From Suilimivivens sp009774465 (GTDB lineage Bacteria > Bacillota > Clostridia > Lachnospirales > Lachnospiraceae): a stretch of DNA of 64,000 nt. Made by a program: the position numbers and the translations under genes. The notes under the pieces are model-generated. The model did no database searches, was not told the origin of the DNA, and saw only the letters and a list, made by a program, of their open reading frames with translations. Below, piece by piece: positions 45,704 to 53,090 of the stretch (the stretch's first letter is position 1; each line of letters opens with the position of its first letter). Location: positions 124,001 to 188,000 of the forward strand of contig CANDAE010000003.1 of the NCBI GenBank assembly GCA_947382645.1, written 5' to 3'.

Positions 45704-46681
45704 ATGGTTTTACAGAGAACAGAATACCTGAATAAGCTCATTGCATTTAAGGATAAACAGCTCATTAAAATCGTAACAGGCATTAGACGCTGCGGAAAAT
45801 CTACGTTGCTGGAAATATACCAGAATTGGCTGAAAGAACAAAAGATTGCGGATGAGCAGATAATATCTATTAACTTTGAGGATATAGATTATGAAGAACT
45901 GACAGATTACAAAAAACTATATTCCTACCTGAAAGAACGCCTTGTGAAAGGACAGATGACTTATATTTTTTAGACGAAGTTAGCATATTGACCAGTTTCC
46001 TAAAGTGGTTGACAGCCTGTATATTAAGAAAAATGTGGATATATATATTACGGGATCGAATGCTTATATGCTTTCCGGAGAGATAGCAACCCTGATTTCA
46101 GGAAGATATGTGCAGATAGAAATGCTGCCTCTCTCTTTTAAGGAATACATGGAAAGCACCGGGGACATGAATGAGCGCGGTATCAAATATGTACAATACC
46201 TTGAGAACAGCTCATTTCCCTATGCTTTGGAATTAAAAGGACAACAGGAAGAAATCAGGGATTATTTGGAAGGTATCTACAATACAATTGTTGTAAAGGA
46301 TATTGTCAGCAGAAAAAAGATTACAGATATGATGATGCTGAAAAGTGTGCTGAGGTATATGCTGCTTGGCTCCAGACAGATGCCGGACATATATTAGAAA
46401 ATATTGTATATCTGGAGCTGCTTAGAAGAGGGCAGGATGTTTATGTGGGAAAGGTAGAAGGCTTTGAGGTTGATTTTGTGGCACAAAGCAGCAAAGGAAC
46501 CGTATACTATCAGGTTGCGCTGACAGTTCGGGATGAAAAGACATTGGAACGGGAATTGCGTCCCCTTATGGCAATCCGTGACCACTATCCAAAGTTTATT
46601 TTAACGCTTGATGAAGATCCGGAAGCACAGTATGAGGGAATCAGACGTATCAATGCAAGAGACTGGCTTTTGGACCTTTAA
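45704..46681 (+). pseudogene. Broken AAA ATPase with DUF4143 C-terminus
   Basis: Three fragments of one protein are visible. 45704-45973 has the Walker A loop (GIRRCGKST). 46005-46397 covers ITGSNAYMLSGEIATLISGRYV and the sensor region. 46398-46681 covers the DUF4143 domain (LENIVYLELLRRGQDVYVGK ... RDWLLDL). Frameshifts near 45970 and 46390, and an internal deletion before LLGSRQMP, destroy the gene; intact family members have ~400 aa. The family is common in Clostridia, with no firm function. The first fragment retains its start and ribosome site (GGAGGTG). Confidence 0.85.
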
Positions 46682-46791
46682 AAAAATTTTTTAAATTTTT
46701 TTCATAAAAAGCGTGATTTTCTTTGAAAAAGATGATATAATTTAAAAGCCATGATGATTGTATCGGGTTTTCCCGATATAATCCATACTTG

Positions 46792-46826
46792 CCGCTCCGG
46801 TTTTGTTTCCGGAGCGGTCTTTCTTT
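46792..46826 (+). terminator. Rho-independent terminator
   Basis: CCGCTCCGG and CCGGAGCGG form a perfect 9-bp stem with an 8-base loop, followed by TCTTTCTTT. A smaller hairpin (TATCGGG/CCCGATA, 46761-46778) stands just before it. Confidence 0.75.
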
Positions 46827-46829
46827 ATC

Positions 46830-46908
46830 ATACAAATGCCATGCGAAGCATGGCATCTGTTGTTCCACATAAGAATGACTCGCAAAGTGTGGTGTCAATT
46901 TTTATATA
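46830..46908 (+). repeat. 39-bp repeat pair, first
   Basis: Two tandem imperfect units start CATACAAATGCCATGCGAAG (46830) and CATAAGAATGACTCGCAAAG (46869). Related units occur at 47100 and 47139. Each has a short dyad around its CG(A/T)AAG-type centre. Confidence 0.5.
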
Positions 46909-47000
46909 ACTGTAGAAATAGAACTATAACTACAGGAATACTATTTCGACATTTTTTCACAATAAGGAACAAAAAGTAATACAATAAGAACTATATGTTA

Positions 47001-47023
47001 TCAAAATTTTGACATTATAATGT
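47001..47023 (+). promoter_or_regulatory. Two adjoining 12-bp perfect palindromes upstream of the sigma gene
   Basis: TCAAAATTTTGA (47001-47012) and ACATTATAATGT (47012-47023) are each perfect palindromes, sharing one base. They lie in an AT-rich region just before TATACT (47024-47029) and could be repressor sites for an RNA that ends at the strong hairpin at 47056. Confidence 0.4.
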
Positions 47024-47055
47024 TATACTCCCCCTGACAGGGAGAGCACATTAAC

Positions 47056-47097
47056 AGCTATTTTTGTGTTTAAAACACAAAGATAGCTATTTTTTTT
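47056..47097 (+). terminator. Strong terminator/attenuator before the sigma gene
   Basis: AGCTATTTTTGTGTTT and AACACAAAGATAGCT pair over ~15 bp, followed by T8. It stops transcription coming from the left, insulating the sigma gene, or it acts as an attenuator of a leader starting near 47035. Confidence 0.8.
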
Positions 47098-47099
47098 AC

Positions 47100-47178
47100 A
47101 TAAGAATACTTCGTGAAGAGAGACATTTGTTGTTTAACATAAGAGCGTTCTGTGAAGTGCGGCATCGGTTGATTTTCC
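47100..47178 (+). repeat. 39-bp repeat pair, second
   Basis: Two tandem units start CATAAGAATACTTCGTGAAG (47100) and CATAAGAGCGTTCTGTGAAG (47139). They are related to the pair at 46830-46908. Confidence 0.5.
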
Positions 47179-47203
47179 ATAGAAAATTTTTTTAAATTCG
47201 GTG

Positions 47204-47231
47204 TTTACATATGGGAAAAAAATTCCTCCTT
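47204..47231 (+). promoter_or_regulatory. TTTACA-N16-CTCCTT promoter-like site before the sigma gene
   Basis: TTTACA (47204-47209), 16 bases, CTCCTT (47226-47231), one mismatch from the CTCTTT of the other two sites. It suggests self-activation of the sigma gene. CCTCCTT (47225-47231) also pairs with the ribosome site AAGGAGG (47239-47245), so longer read-through RNAs would have the start region masked. Confidence 0.5.
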
Positions 47232-47252
47232 GAAATAAAAGGAGGGATAGAT

Positions 47253-47792
47253 ATGCTGTATGAGATAATATACAGGGCTCAAAATGGCGATAAGGAAGCA
47301 ATGCAGGAATTAGTAGATCGGTTTACACCTTTGATGAGAAAGAGGGCAAGTAAGTTGGGATATGAAGATGCTTATGAGGATATCCGCCTGTTTTTTATCG
47401 AATTAATTTATTTTATGAAGCTGGAGAAGATAAGACTGAAAGAGGATGGAGGGATTACTTCTTACATAAATGCTTCGGTCAATAACTTTTATAATAAAGA
47501 AACGAGAAAAAGTGACAAATGGAGAAGGGAAATTGTAGTATCAGCTTTGCCGGCAGAACAAAGGTATTATGTGGAAAAAATGTTGTCAAAAGAGGACAGG
47601 GTTAATATTTTTAATGAGTTGAATATAAAGGAAATGCTTGCTGCCAATGAATATGAAATTATTTATTTGATTTACATAGAAGGTTATTCTGTCGCGGAAG
47701 TTGCCAGAAGGGCAAATAAGACGAGGCAGGCGGTCAATCAGTTAAAAAAGAGAGTATTAAAGAAAATAAAAGATATGATGTTTACATTCTGA
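47253..47792 (+). CDS. TcdR/UviA-like alternative sigma factor
   Basis: Start ATG 47253 behind AAAGGAGGG gives 179 aa, close to the 178-184 aa of BotR, UviA and TcdR. Residues 1-85 fit sigma region 2: AQNGDKEAMQELVDRFTPLM, YEDAYEDIRLFFIELI, and NASVNNFYNKETRK for -10 melting. Residues ~130-175 are region 4 with a helix-turn-helix (YSVAEVARRANKTRQAVNQLKKRVLKK). Group 5 sigmas of this type drive clostridial toxin and bacteriocin genes with TTTACA -35 boxes. Exactly such boxes stand before this gene, the lysis cassette and the GLUG/RHS genes. An ordinary phage-type sigma-like regulator is the alternative. Confidence 0.75.
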   Translation: MLYEIIYRAQNGDKEAMQELVDRFTPLMRKRASKLGYEDAYEDIRLFFIELIYFMKLEKIRLKEDGGITSYINASVNNFYNKETRKSDKWRREIVVSALPAEQRYYVEKMLSKEDRVNIFNELNIKEMLAANEYEIIYLIYIEGYSVAEVARRANKTRQAVNQLKKRVLKKIKDMMFTF

Positions 47793-47808
47793 TAAAAAGA
47801 CACTCTTT
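47781..47808 (+). promoter_or_regulatory. TTTACA-N16-CTCTTT promoter before the lysis cassette
   Basis: TTTACA (47781-47786), 16 bases, CTCTTT (47803-47808), overlapping the end of the sigma gene. Identical hexamers and spacing occur at 21083-21110. The expected transcript has a ~100-base leader before the XhlA-like gene. Confidence 0.7.
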
Positions 47809-47916
47809 TTCTTATAACGAATCATGAAAGCCCTTTGCACCAGGAAGTAAGTCTGTTTCACATCTGTTGCAGTTCCGGTGCAGAGAGTTATTAGTATTGA
47901 AAGGAGGCAGCAGGGC

Positions 47917-48219
47917 ATGGATGAAACAGATGTAGCTGTAAAGCTGGAGGTTCATGGGCACGAAATTGATTCCTTAAAGAATCAGGTAAGCGACTTAAAG
48001 GAAGAGTATGGAATCATTCAGGAGCTTGCCATAGCAGTGAACAAAATGGCAGTAAACATTGAAAACATGCTTCAGGAATTGAATAAGCAGAGCGAGAGAC
48101 TAAAGCTCCTGGAAAGGGTACCGGCGGAAACCAGCAGGCAGATAAAGGCGGCGGTGATTACCACACTGGTAGGCGGGATTATAGGAGCTGTGATGACCGC
48201 AATTTTAACTTTGTTTTGA
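47917..48219 (+). CDS. XhlA-like membrane protein of the lysis cassette
   Basis: Start 47917 (ribosome site AAAGGAGG, spacing 10) gives 101 aa. An N-terminal coiled coil (KLEVHGHEIDSLKNQVSDLK) is followed by one C-terminal membrane helix (AAVITTLVGGIIGAVMTAIL), the layout of haemolysin XhlA, which works with a holin in phage-type lysis. It is first in the XhlA-holin-endolysin transcript. Confidence 0.8.
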   Translation: MDETDVAVKLEVHGHEIDSLKNQVSDLKEEYGIIQELAIAVNKMAVNIENMLQELNKQSERLKLLERVPAETSRQIKAAVITTLVGGIIGAVMTAILTLF

Positions 48220-48251
48220 CAGTCCGCTAAAGTGGACAGATGGGAGGAATT

Positions 48252-48512
48252 ATGAAAAATGAAAAAGTAAAAAGATGGCTGAAGGCAGCAGGAATCAGAG
48301 TGTTAAAGACAATGGCACAGACCGCAGTGGCCACAATCAGTACAGCGGCAGTGTTGGGAGATGTAAACTGGATTATGACGGCATCCGCTTCACTGCTGGC
48401 AGGTATTTTATCACTGCTGACTTCTATCGCAGGATTACCGGAATTAAAAGTTGAAGAGGCGCTCTTTTCGGCTCAGGCGATAGAAAAAATGGAAAGAGGA
48501 AAAAGACCATGA
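48252..48512 (+). CDS. Holin, r1t-like
   Basis: This 86-aa protein has ribosome site GGGAGGAATT. Two hydrophobic helices (VLKTMAQTAVATISTAAVLG and WIMTASASLLAGILSLLTSIA) separated by a short polar turn, and a charged C-terminus, fit small phage holins of the r1t type, which open the membrane for endolysin. In C. difficile the holin TcdE serves toxin export. The stop overlaps the endolysin start (ATGA at 48509). Confidence 0.82.
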   Translation: MKNEKVKRWLKAAGIRVLKTMAQTAVATISTAAVLGDVNWIMTASASLLAGILSLLTSIAGLPELKVEEALFSAQAIEKMERGKRP

Positions 48513-49573
48513 TGATAGGAGTAAATTGTGGTCATACCCTGCATGGGGCAGGAAGCGGTGCTGAGGGACTGTTTCGGGAATCTGAGCATACAAGGCTGGT
48601 GGGACATGCTCTTATGGAGCTGATAAAGGAAGCGGGAATTGGCGTGGCAGACTGTACCATAGACAAGGCAGGCACCCGACAGGAATACCTTGCAAAGGCA
48701 GTCTCTTTTGCAAACAGAGAGGATCTTGACTGGTTTATCAGCATCCACTTTAACGCGTCTGCTTCCCATAAAGGACAGGGAGTAGAAATATATACCTATA
48801 AGGGAAAACAATACCCACAGGCGAAGGCTATTTGTGAGGACATGGCAAAGCTGGGATTTGAAAACCGCGGAGTAAAAGAAGGCAGCGGCTTATATGTAAT
48901 TCGTAAATCCAGGGCAAAGGCTATGCTGATTGAGGTGTGCTTCTGTGACAACCGGCAGGATGTGGATGCCTATTACCATGCAGGAGCTGCTGAAAAAGTT
49001 TCCCAGATCATTTTTAACAACATATGCGGACAGCGCAGTCAGGAAGAAAATGAGAACAGTTCTGACAGGATGCAGGAGAAATCAAAAGAACAGACTGCTT
49101 TTATGGAGCTTGTGGGAACGATTGCCAGAAAGGACTGGAGGGAGCGGCGGATTATGCTGCCTTCCGTCGTAACAGCGCAGGCAATCAAGGAATCTGCATG
49201 GGGAACCTCCGAACTGGCCCGTAAGGCAAATGCACTGTTTGGAATCAAGGAAAACGGCTGGAACGGGCGGATTTATATTAAGGAAGCCATAGAGCAGAGA
49301 CCGGATGGCAGCTATTATAAAGTGGATGATACCAGATGGCGGGCCTATGATAACTGGGAGCAGTCTGTCCTTGATCATAACGACTATATTGCCACAAGAA
49401 GCACAGATGGCGGAAAGAGTCTGCGCTACAGTCCTGTGATTGGCTGCCGGGATCCTGAACTTGTATGCTGGTATCTGCAAAGATGCGGCTACGCAACATC
49501 CATTACCTACGCAGAGTCGCTGATGAAGGATTATGTGGTTAAGTATGACCTTACGATTTATGATGAGCTATAG
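48509..49573 (+). CDS. Bifunctional endolysin: Amidase_3 plus glucosaminidase
   Basis: This 354-aa protein has no signal peptide, as expected for a holin-dependent endolysin. Residues 1-175 are a zinc N-acetylmuramoyl-L-alanine amidase (NCGHTLHG with the first His, SIHFNAS with the second, LIEVCFCDN with the catalytic Glu). Residues ~190-354 are a GH73/LYZ2-type glucosaminidase (VTAQAIKESAWGTSELARKA, with Glu as general acid, then LFGIKENGW and YDNWEQSVLDHNDYI). Start ATG 48509 or 48512. It cuts both the peptide link and the glycan of peptidoglycan. No phage structural genes are nearby, so it may serve protein release rather than phage lysis. Confidence 0.9.
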   Translation: MMIGVNCGHTLHGAGSGAEGLFRESEHTRLVGHALMELIKEAGIGVADCTIDKAGTRQEYLAKAVSFANREDLDWFISIHFNASASHKGQGVEIYTYKGKQYPQAKAICEDMAKLGFENRGVKEGSGLYVIRKSRAKAMLIEVCFCDNRQDVDAYYHAGAAEKVSQIIFNNICGQRSQEENENSSDRMQEKSKEQTAFMELVGTIARKDWRERRIMLPSVVTAQAIKESAWGTSELARKANALFGIKENGWNGRIYIKEAIEQRPDGSYYKVDDTRWRAYDNWEQSVLDHNDYIATRSTDGGKSLRYSPVIGCRDPELVCWYLQRCGYATSITYAESLMKDYVVKYDLTIYDEL

Positions 49574-49617
49574 TGCTGGAACCTATGTTTTGAAAATTTC
49601 TGAAATGCCTATAAAAT

Positions 49618-49651
49618 CAACAAAAAAGGGACTTTCTTGTTGTATTTTTTT
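49618..49651 (+). terminator. Rho-independent terminator of the lysis cassette
   Basis: CAACAAAAAAG and CTTTCTTGTTG pair over 11 bp with one mismatch and a 3-base loop, followed by TATTTTTTT. It ends the lysis transcript before the next operon. Confidence 0.8.
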
Positions 49652-49784
49652 GGGAAATTTGTTACACTATTCATATCTCGTTTAGTTTTGGTTATCATAA
49701 GATAAAAGTAGATGGGATAATTTAGGGACGTAATGTTTATTGTTTCTATGCACCTGCAAAATTATAAAATTCAGGAGTGAGAAG

Positions 49785-52121
49785 ATGGCTGAGAAAGCTA
49801 TTAATGAAAATGCAGATAAGCAGCGGGATTATATTACTTTTCTGGAGCAGTTATTAGAAGTATGCATCATTTTTAAAGAAAAAATTAATTCTGGATATAA
49901 AAAGATATTTTTTCGTGATAAGGGTAGAGAAGGTCATTGGTATGAATTGCAGGAAGAGGGCTGGAGTTACAGCCTGTCTTGCTGCATCTATGATTCTATT
50001 GCTTCAGGAGCAAGGGCGTTGGAAATTTCTCCGTCGGATGATATTGCTTCAGGAGAAGTAATTTATCTTGATGCAGAATTAAATATTGCATCGGACAAAA
50101 TGGCGAATATGAAAGATGGACATTTTGTGGAAGAAAAGTTGAATGGGTTCCTGGAAGAACTGCAGGATGAGTTTGCCAGCAGCAGGATTACAGGCAGGCT
50201 GGTGAAAGATAGTAATGTATTTTTTTCTTTCAGAAAGGAACTTTTAGGAAAAGAATCAGTGTTCCATGTAAAGAAATCAGAAATTGAAAGTTATCTGGAA
50301 AGCTATTACAACCTTTTGATTGACTGTACTATTTTTTATAATGATTTCAGACAGAATAATGTCAGGGATGAATTGATTAGTGAATTGCTTCATTTGGACA
50401 CTACATTTGATGAAGAGAGAGAGATTTGCCGGTTGAATTTTTGGTCACCCATTGCATTGAATAAGCTACAGAAGGTTAATGAGGGTATTGAAATGTTTTT
50501 TAGGCAAATTACAGAGAACGAAGCTGTAGAAAGCAAATGGATGCAGGAAATTTATAAGCATACATTATTGATTAAAGCGCAGCATAGCTTCCGCTGGTAT
50601 ATTTCAGGTCCAAATCAGGAGCTTCTGCACGCAGCGATTGCACCTTATGTTGATAATAAGTCAAACGATTTAAAATTTCAGATTACCGCACGTAGTCTAA
50701 AAAATTATAACAGTTATGAGGGGATCGGAGAACTGCGTCTTGGTGAAAAGATACTATATGAATATGAGTTAATAAGAAAAGAGCGTAAATTGTCCAAATT
50801 CAGTGTAGCGATTATGGGGGATATACATGCAAGGCCCGTTGAGGAATTATATCACTATGTGAATGAGAAGACTGGAGAATTCAGTGAAAAGCCATTAATA
50901 GAGTTCAATGTCTATACAAAAAACAGGCTGGATAAACTTGCAAATGATCATATTATTTATCAAGGGTATCCTGCAGGGGCATTGCTGAAAAAAGAGGAAT
51001 TAGCTAGGGTTATTGCTACCAACAATCTTGTTTTCATTCTTGATTGTATTGAATTGTATAAATCACCAATGGCTGAGAAGGAAAATCTCGATTTTATTAT
51101 GCAGAAGTATGCTTTTAGTGCTTATGATGAGTATAATACAAGAGTAACGGAAGATACAGATATCTGTGACTATAATATGCTTGAAGAATTATATGAAATA
51201 ATGACGTGTGAGCAGTGTTTTAACCAGTTTGGCATGCTTTCGAAGGAAGCTTATGGCTCTCTTTTGGAATTTTGTGAAGAAAAGCAGAAGGAAAGGGGCA
51301 GAGAGTCAGTCATATATGTGTATGTTTCCGATATGAAGGCATTTCATAATATTTATAATGACGATCAATATTATATAAGAACAGAGCGTTATAATCAAAA
51401 GGAAATAGGCATTATTCGATATTCTTCTGAAAAAGTGACTAAATTAAAAATAAGTAATAAAGATAAGATGCTTGTATTCAATATGTGGCAGTTTATTAAG
51501 AATGTTGCTATTAATGAGAAAAATATGTTTGTTTCCCAAGTAAATGAAGCAGAAGATGCATATATGGATCTGGATAAAATTCATATTGGTATTGATTATA
51601 CGAACTGGCCGGATCTTCTTGTGGTACATTATTATTGTGAAGAAAATATGTATGAGCAGGTGGCAGTGAATTTTATAAGTAATGTTTTGCTTCCAGTGTT
51701 TAATAACCGTAGACGTAATATGTTTCATACCTATATTAGAAAAGCAATGTACTCTTTTTTCTACAGTTCTGCTAAGACAGTAAATGACATGTTGTTTATT
51801 CATTTGTTTCAGGATAAGGAAAATTTATTGGGCAAAGCAGTTTTGGCGAAAGAAAATGATGAAGAGAAGGTTAAAAGGAATAGAAATAAAGAGTTTAAGT
51901 ATTCCAGTAAACGTTTTTATGATATGATTATGAAAAATTATGATATAAGTTCCAATATATATGTTGGTCAGATGAGAACGTCTCATATTATACAGAAAAA
52001 CGGGCAGACAGATGCCAAAATTGATAAAAATAAAATTTATGAAAATGTAATAACGGCATGTAAAAATTTATCCTATGAAAATGCATATCTGGCAAAAAAC
52101 TGCGAGAGAGAATTGAAGTAA
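49785..52121 (+). CDS. Large soluble protein of unknown family (operon gene 1)
   Basis: Start ATG 49785 behind AGGAGTGAG gives 778 aa. I do not recognise any domain. It is rich in Glu, Lys, Tyr and Asn and mostly helical, with a beta region near 225-300 of the form RWYISGPNQELLHAAI...YVDNKSNDLKFQITA, and a stretch with alternating charges near the end (DEEKVKRNRNKEFKYSSKRF). No signal peptide or membrane segment. It leads a tight operon with a ParA-like ATPase (20 bases on), an HD-domain protein and a membrane protein. Sequence style (AT-rich, Lys/Tyr rich) differs from the neighbouring lysis cassette, fitting a mobile island. Confidence 0.6.
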   Translation: MAEKAINENADKQRDYITFLEQLLEVCIIFKEKINSGYKKIFFRDKGREGHWYELQEEGWSYSLSCCIYDSIASGARALEISPSDDIASGEVIYLDAELNIASDKMANMKDGHFVEEKLNGFLEELQDEFASSRITGRLVKDSNVFFSFRKELLGKESVFHVKKSEIESYLESYYNLLIDCTIFYNDFRQNNVRDELISELLHLDTTFDEEREICRLNFWSPIALNKLQKVNEGIEMFFRQITENEAVESKWMQEIYKHTLLIKAQHSFRWYISGPNQELLHAAIAPYVDNKSNDLKFQITARSLKNYNSYEGIGELRLGEKILYEYELIRKERKLSKFSVAIMGDIHARPVEELYHYVNEKTGEFSEKPLIEFNVYTKNRLDKLANDHIIYQGYPAGALLKKEELARVIATNNLVFILDCIELYKSPMAEKENLDFIMQKYAFSAYDEYNTRVTEDTDICDYNMLEELYEIMTCEQCFNQFGMLSKEAYGSLLEFCEEKQKERGRESVIYVYVSDMKAFHNIYNDDQYYIRTERYNQKEIGIIRYSSEKVTKLKISNKDKMLVFNMWQFIKNVAINEKNMFVSQVNEAEDAYMDLDKIHIGIDYTNWPDLLVVHYYCEENMYEQVAVNFISNVLLPVFNNRRRNMFHTYIRKAMYSFFYSSAKTVNDMLFIHLFQDKENLLGKAVLAKENDEEKVKRNRNKEFKYSSKRFYDMIMKNYDISSNIYVGQMRTSHIIQKNGQTDAKIDKNKIYENVITACKNLSYENAYLAKNCERELK

Positions 52122-52141
52122 AGTACGAGGGGGACAATGAT

Positions 52142-53089
52142 ATGGCGACATATAATTTGGTGAGTTCTGTAAAAGGTGGTTGTGGGAAAACCACCTTTTC
52201 TGTTTGGATGGCATACTATTTAGATCAGGCAGTGCTGGTTGACATGGATTTACTGGGAACGTCCATGCAGATTTTGTTTGATGGAAATACTAATGATTAT
52301 AAAAAGGCATTTACGAATGATGTTTTTCAGGATGTAAAAAGCAGTAAAAAAGAATTTGTTGAGAGCGTGGAGCTGGAAGGTGGCAGATCTGTTAATGTTA
52401 TTTTTTCTAGCATGGATTGCCAGAAACAAAGAAAGTTTAAATCAGGAAGATCTTCAGGTTATACTCCGGTTGTGAAACACAGCATATTTCGTTCAGGATT
52501 AAGGGAATTAATTAAGCATAATAAAATGATCGGGGATAGAACGGTAGAGCATTTTATTTTTGATATGCCGCCTAATTCTGATGGCTTTTCGGATGCTGCT
52601 ATGGAGTGTATTTTTAATTCTAAATATTCCGCTCTGAGCAAAGAGGATAGAAAAAATTTATTTATTATGATAGGTACTGATTGGGGACAGACGATTGCAA
52701 CGATTAACGAGTTTGAGCTTTTACTATTACATAATGATGACAAGGAGCCAGATAGATTTTTTCTTGTGATAAATCATAATCAGGGCAGTAATTTTGGGCA
52801 GGATCATTATGAAATTAGGAAACATAAAATTGAGCAAATGCTTAAAGAATGGAATTTGAGTGAAAAACTACAAAATAAGATTTATTTTTTAAAGATGGAA
52901 CATAATGAGTATTATACGGAATTGGGAATTAAAGGAAAAGGATTTAAAAATGCCAGTGCAAAAGAGATAACCAATGCATTTCCTAAGGCTGTTATATCTG
53001 CAACGGCGAAATGCGGAAAGGAATTTGAACCTATACTTGATGATGTTGATGGACAAAAAAAATTATATAAGCTGATTTTAGGAGAATAA
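52142..53089 (+). CDS. ParA/MinD-like ATPase (operon gene 2)
   Basis: This 315-aa protein has a deviant Walker A K11-G-G-C-G-K-T-T18 with the signature Lys11 of the ParA/MinD/SIMIBI class, a Walker A' region (VLVDMDLLGTSMQ) and Walker B (EHFIFDMPPNSDG). The rest keeps the Rossmann pattern (LFIMIGTDWGQTIATINEFE). It is not accompanied by a ParB or a centromere-like repeat, so plasmid or chromosome partition is unlikely. It ends one base before the HD gene starts. ParA-like proteins next to unknown large proteins often position or assemble complexes; the role here is open. Confidence 0.8.
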   Translation: MATYNLVSSVKGGCGKTTFSVWMAYYLDQAVLVDMDLLGTSMQILFDGNTNDYKKAFTNDVFQDVKSSKKEFVESVELEGGRSVNVIFSSMDCQKQRKFKSGRSSGYTPVVKHSIFRSGLRELIKHNKMIGDRTVEHFIFDMPPNSDGFSDAAMECIFNSKYSALSKEDRKNLFIMIGTDWGQTIATINEFELLLLHNDDKEPDRFFLVINHNQGSNFGQDHYEIRKHKIEQMLKEWNLSEKLQNKIYFLKMEHNEYYTELGIKGKGFKNASAKEITNAFPKAVISATAKCGKEFEPILDDVDGQKKLYKLILGE

Positions 53090-53090
53090 G

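Noticed and set aside
47253..49573. Sigma, XhlA, holin and endolysin as part of a prophage.
   Set aside because: No capsid, tail, terminase, integrase or replication genes are nearby on either side, so a whole prophage is not supported. A phage-derived cassette put to new use remains likely.
52142..53089. ParA-like ATPase as evidence of a plasmid or partition locus.
   Set aside because: No ParB, no iterated centromere sites and no replication gene; it sits in the middle of a four-gene operon next to housekeeping chromosomal genes.
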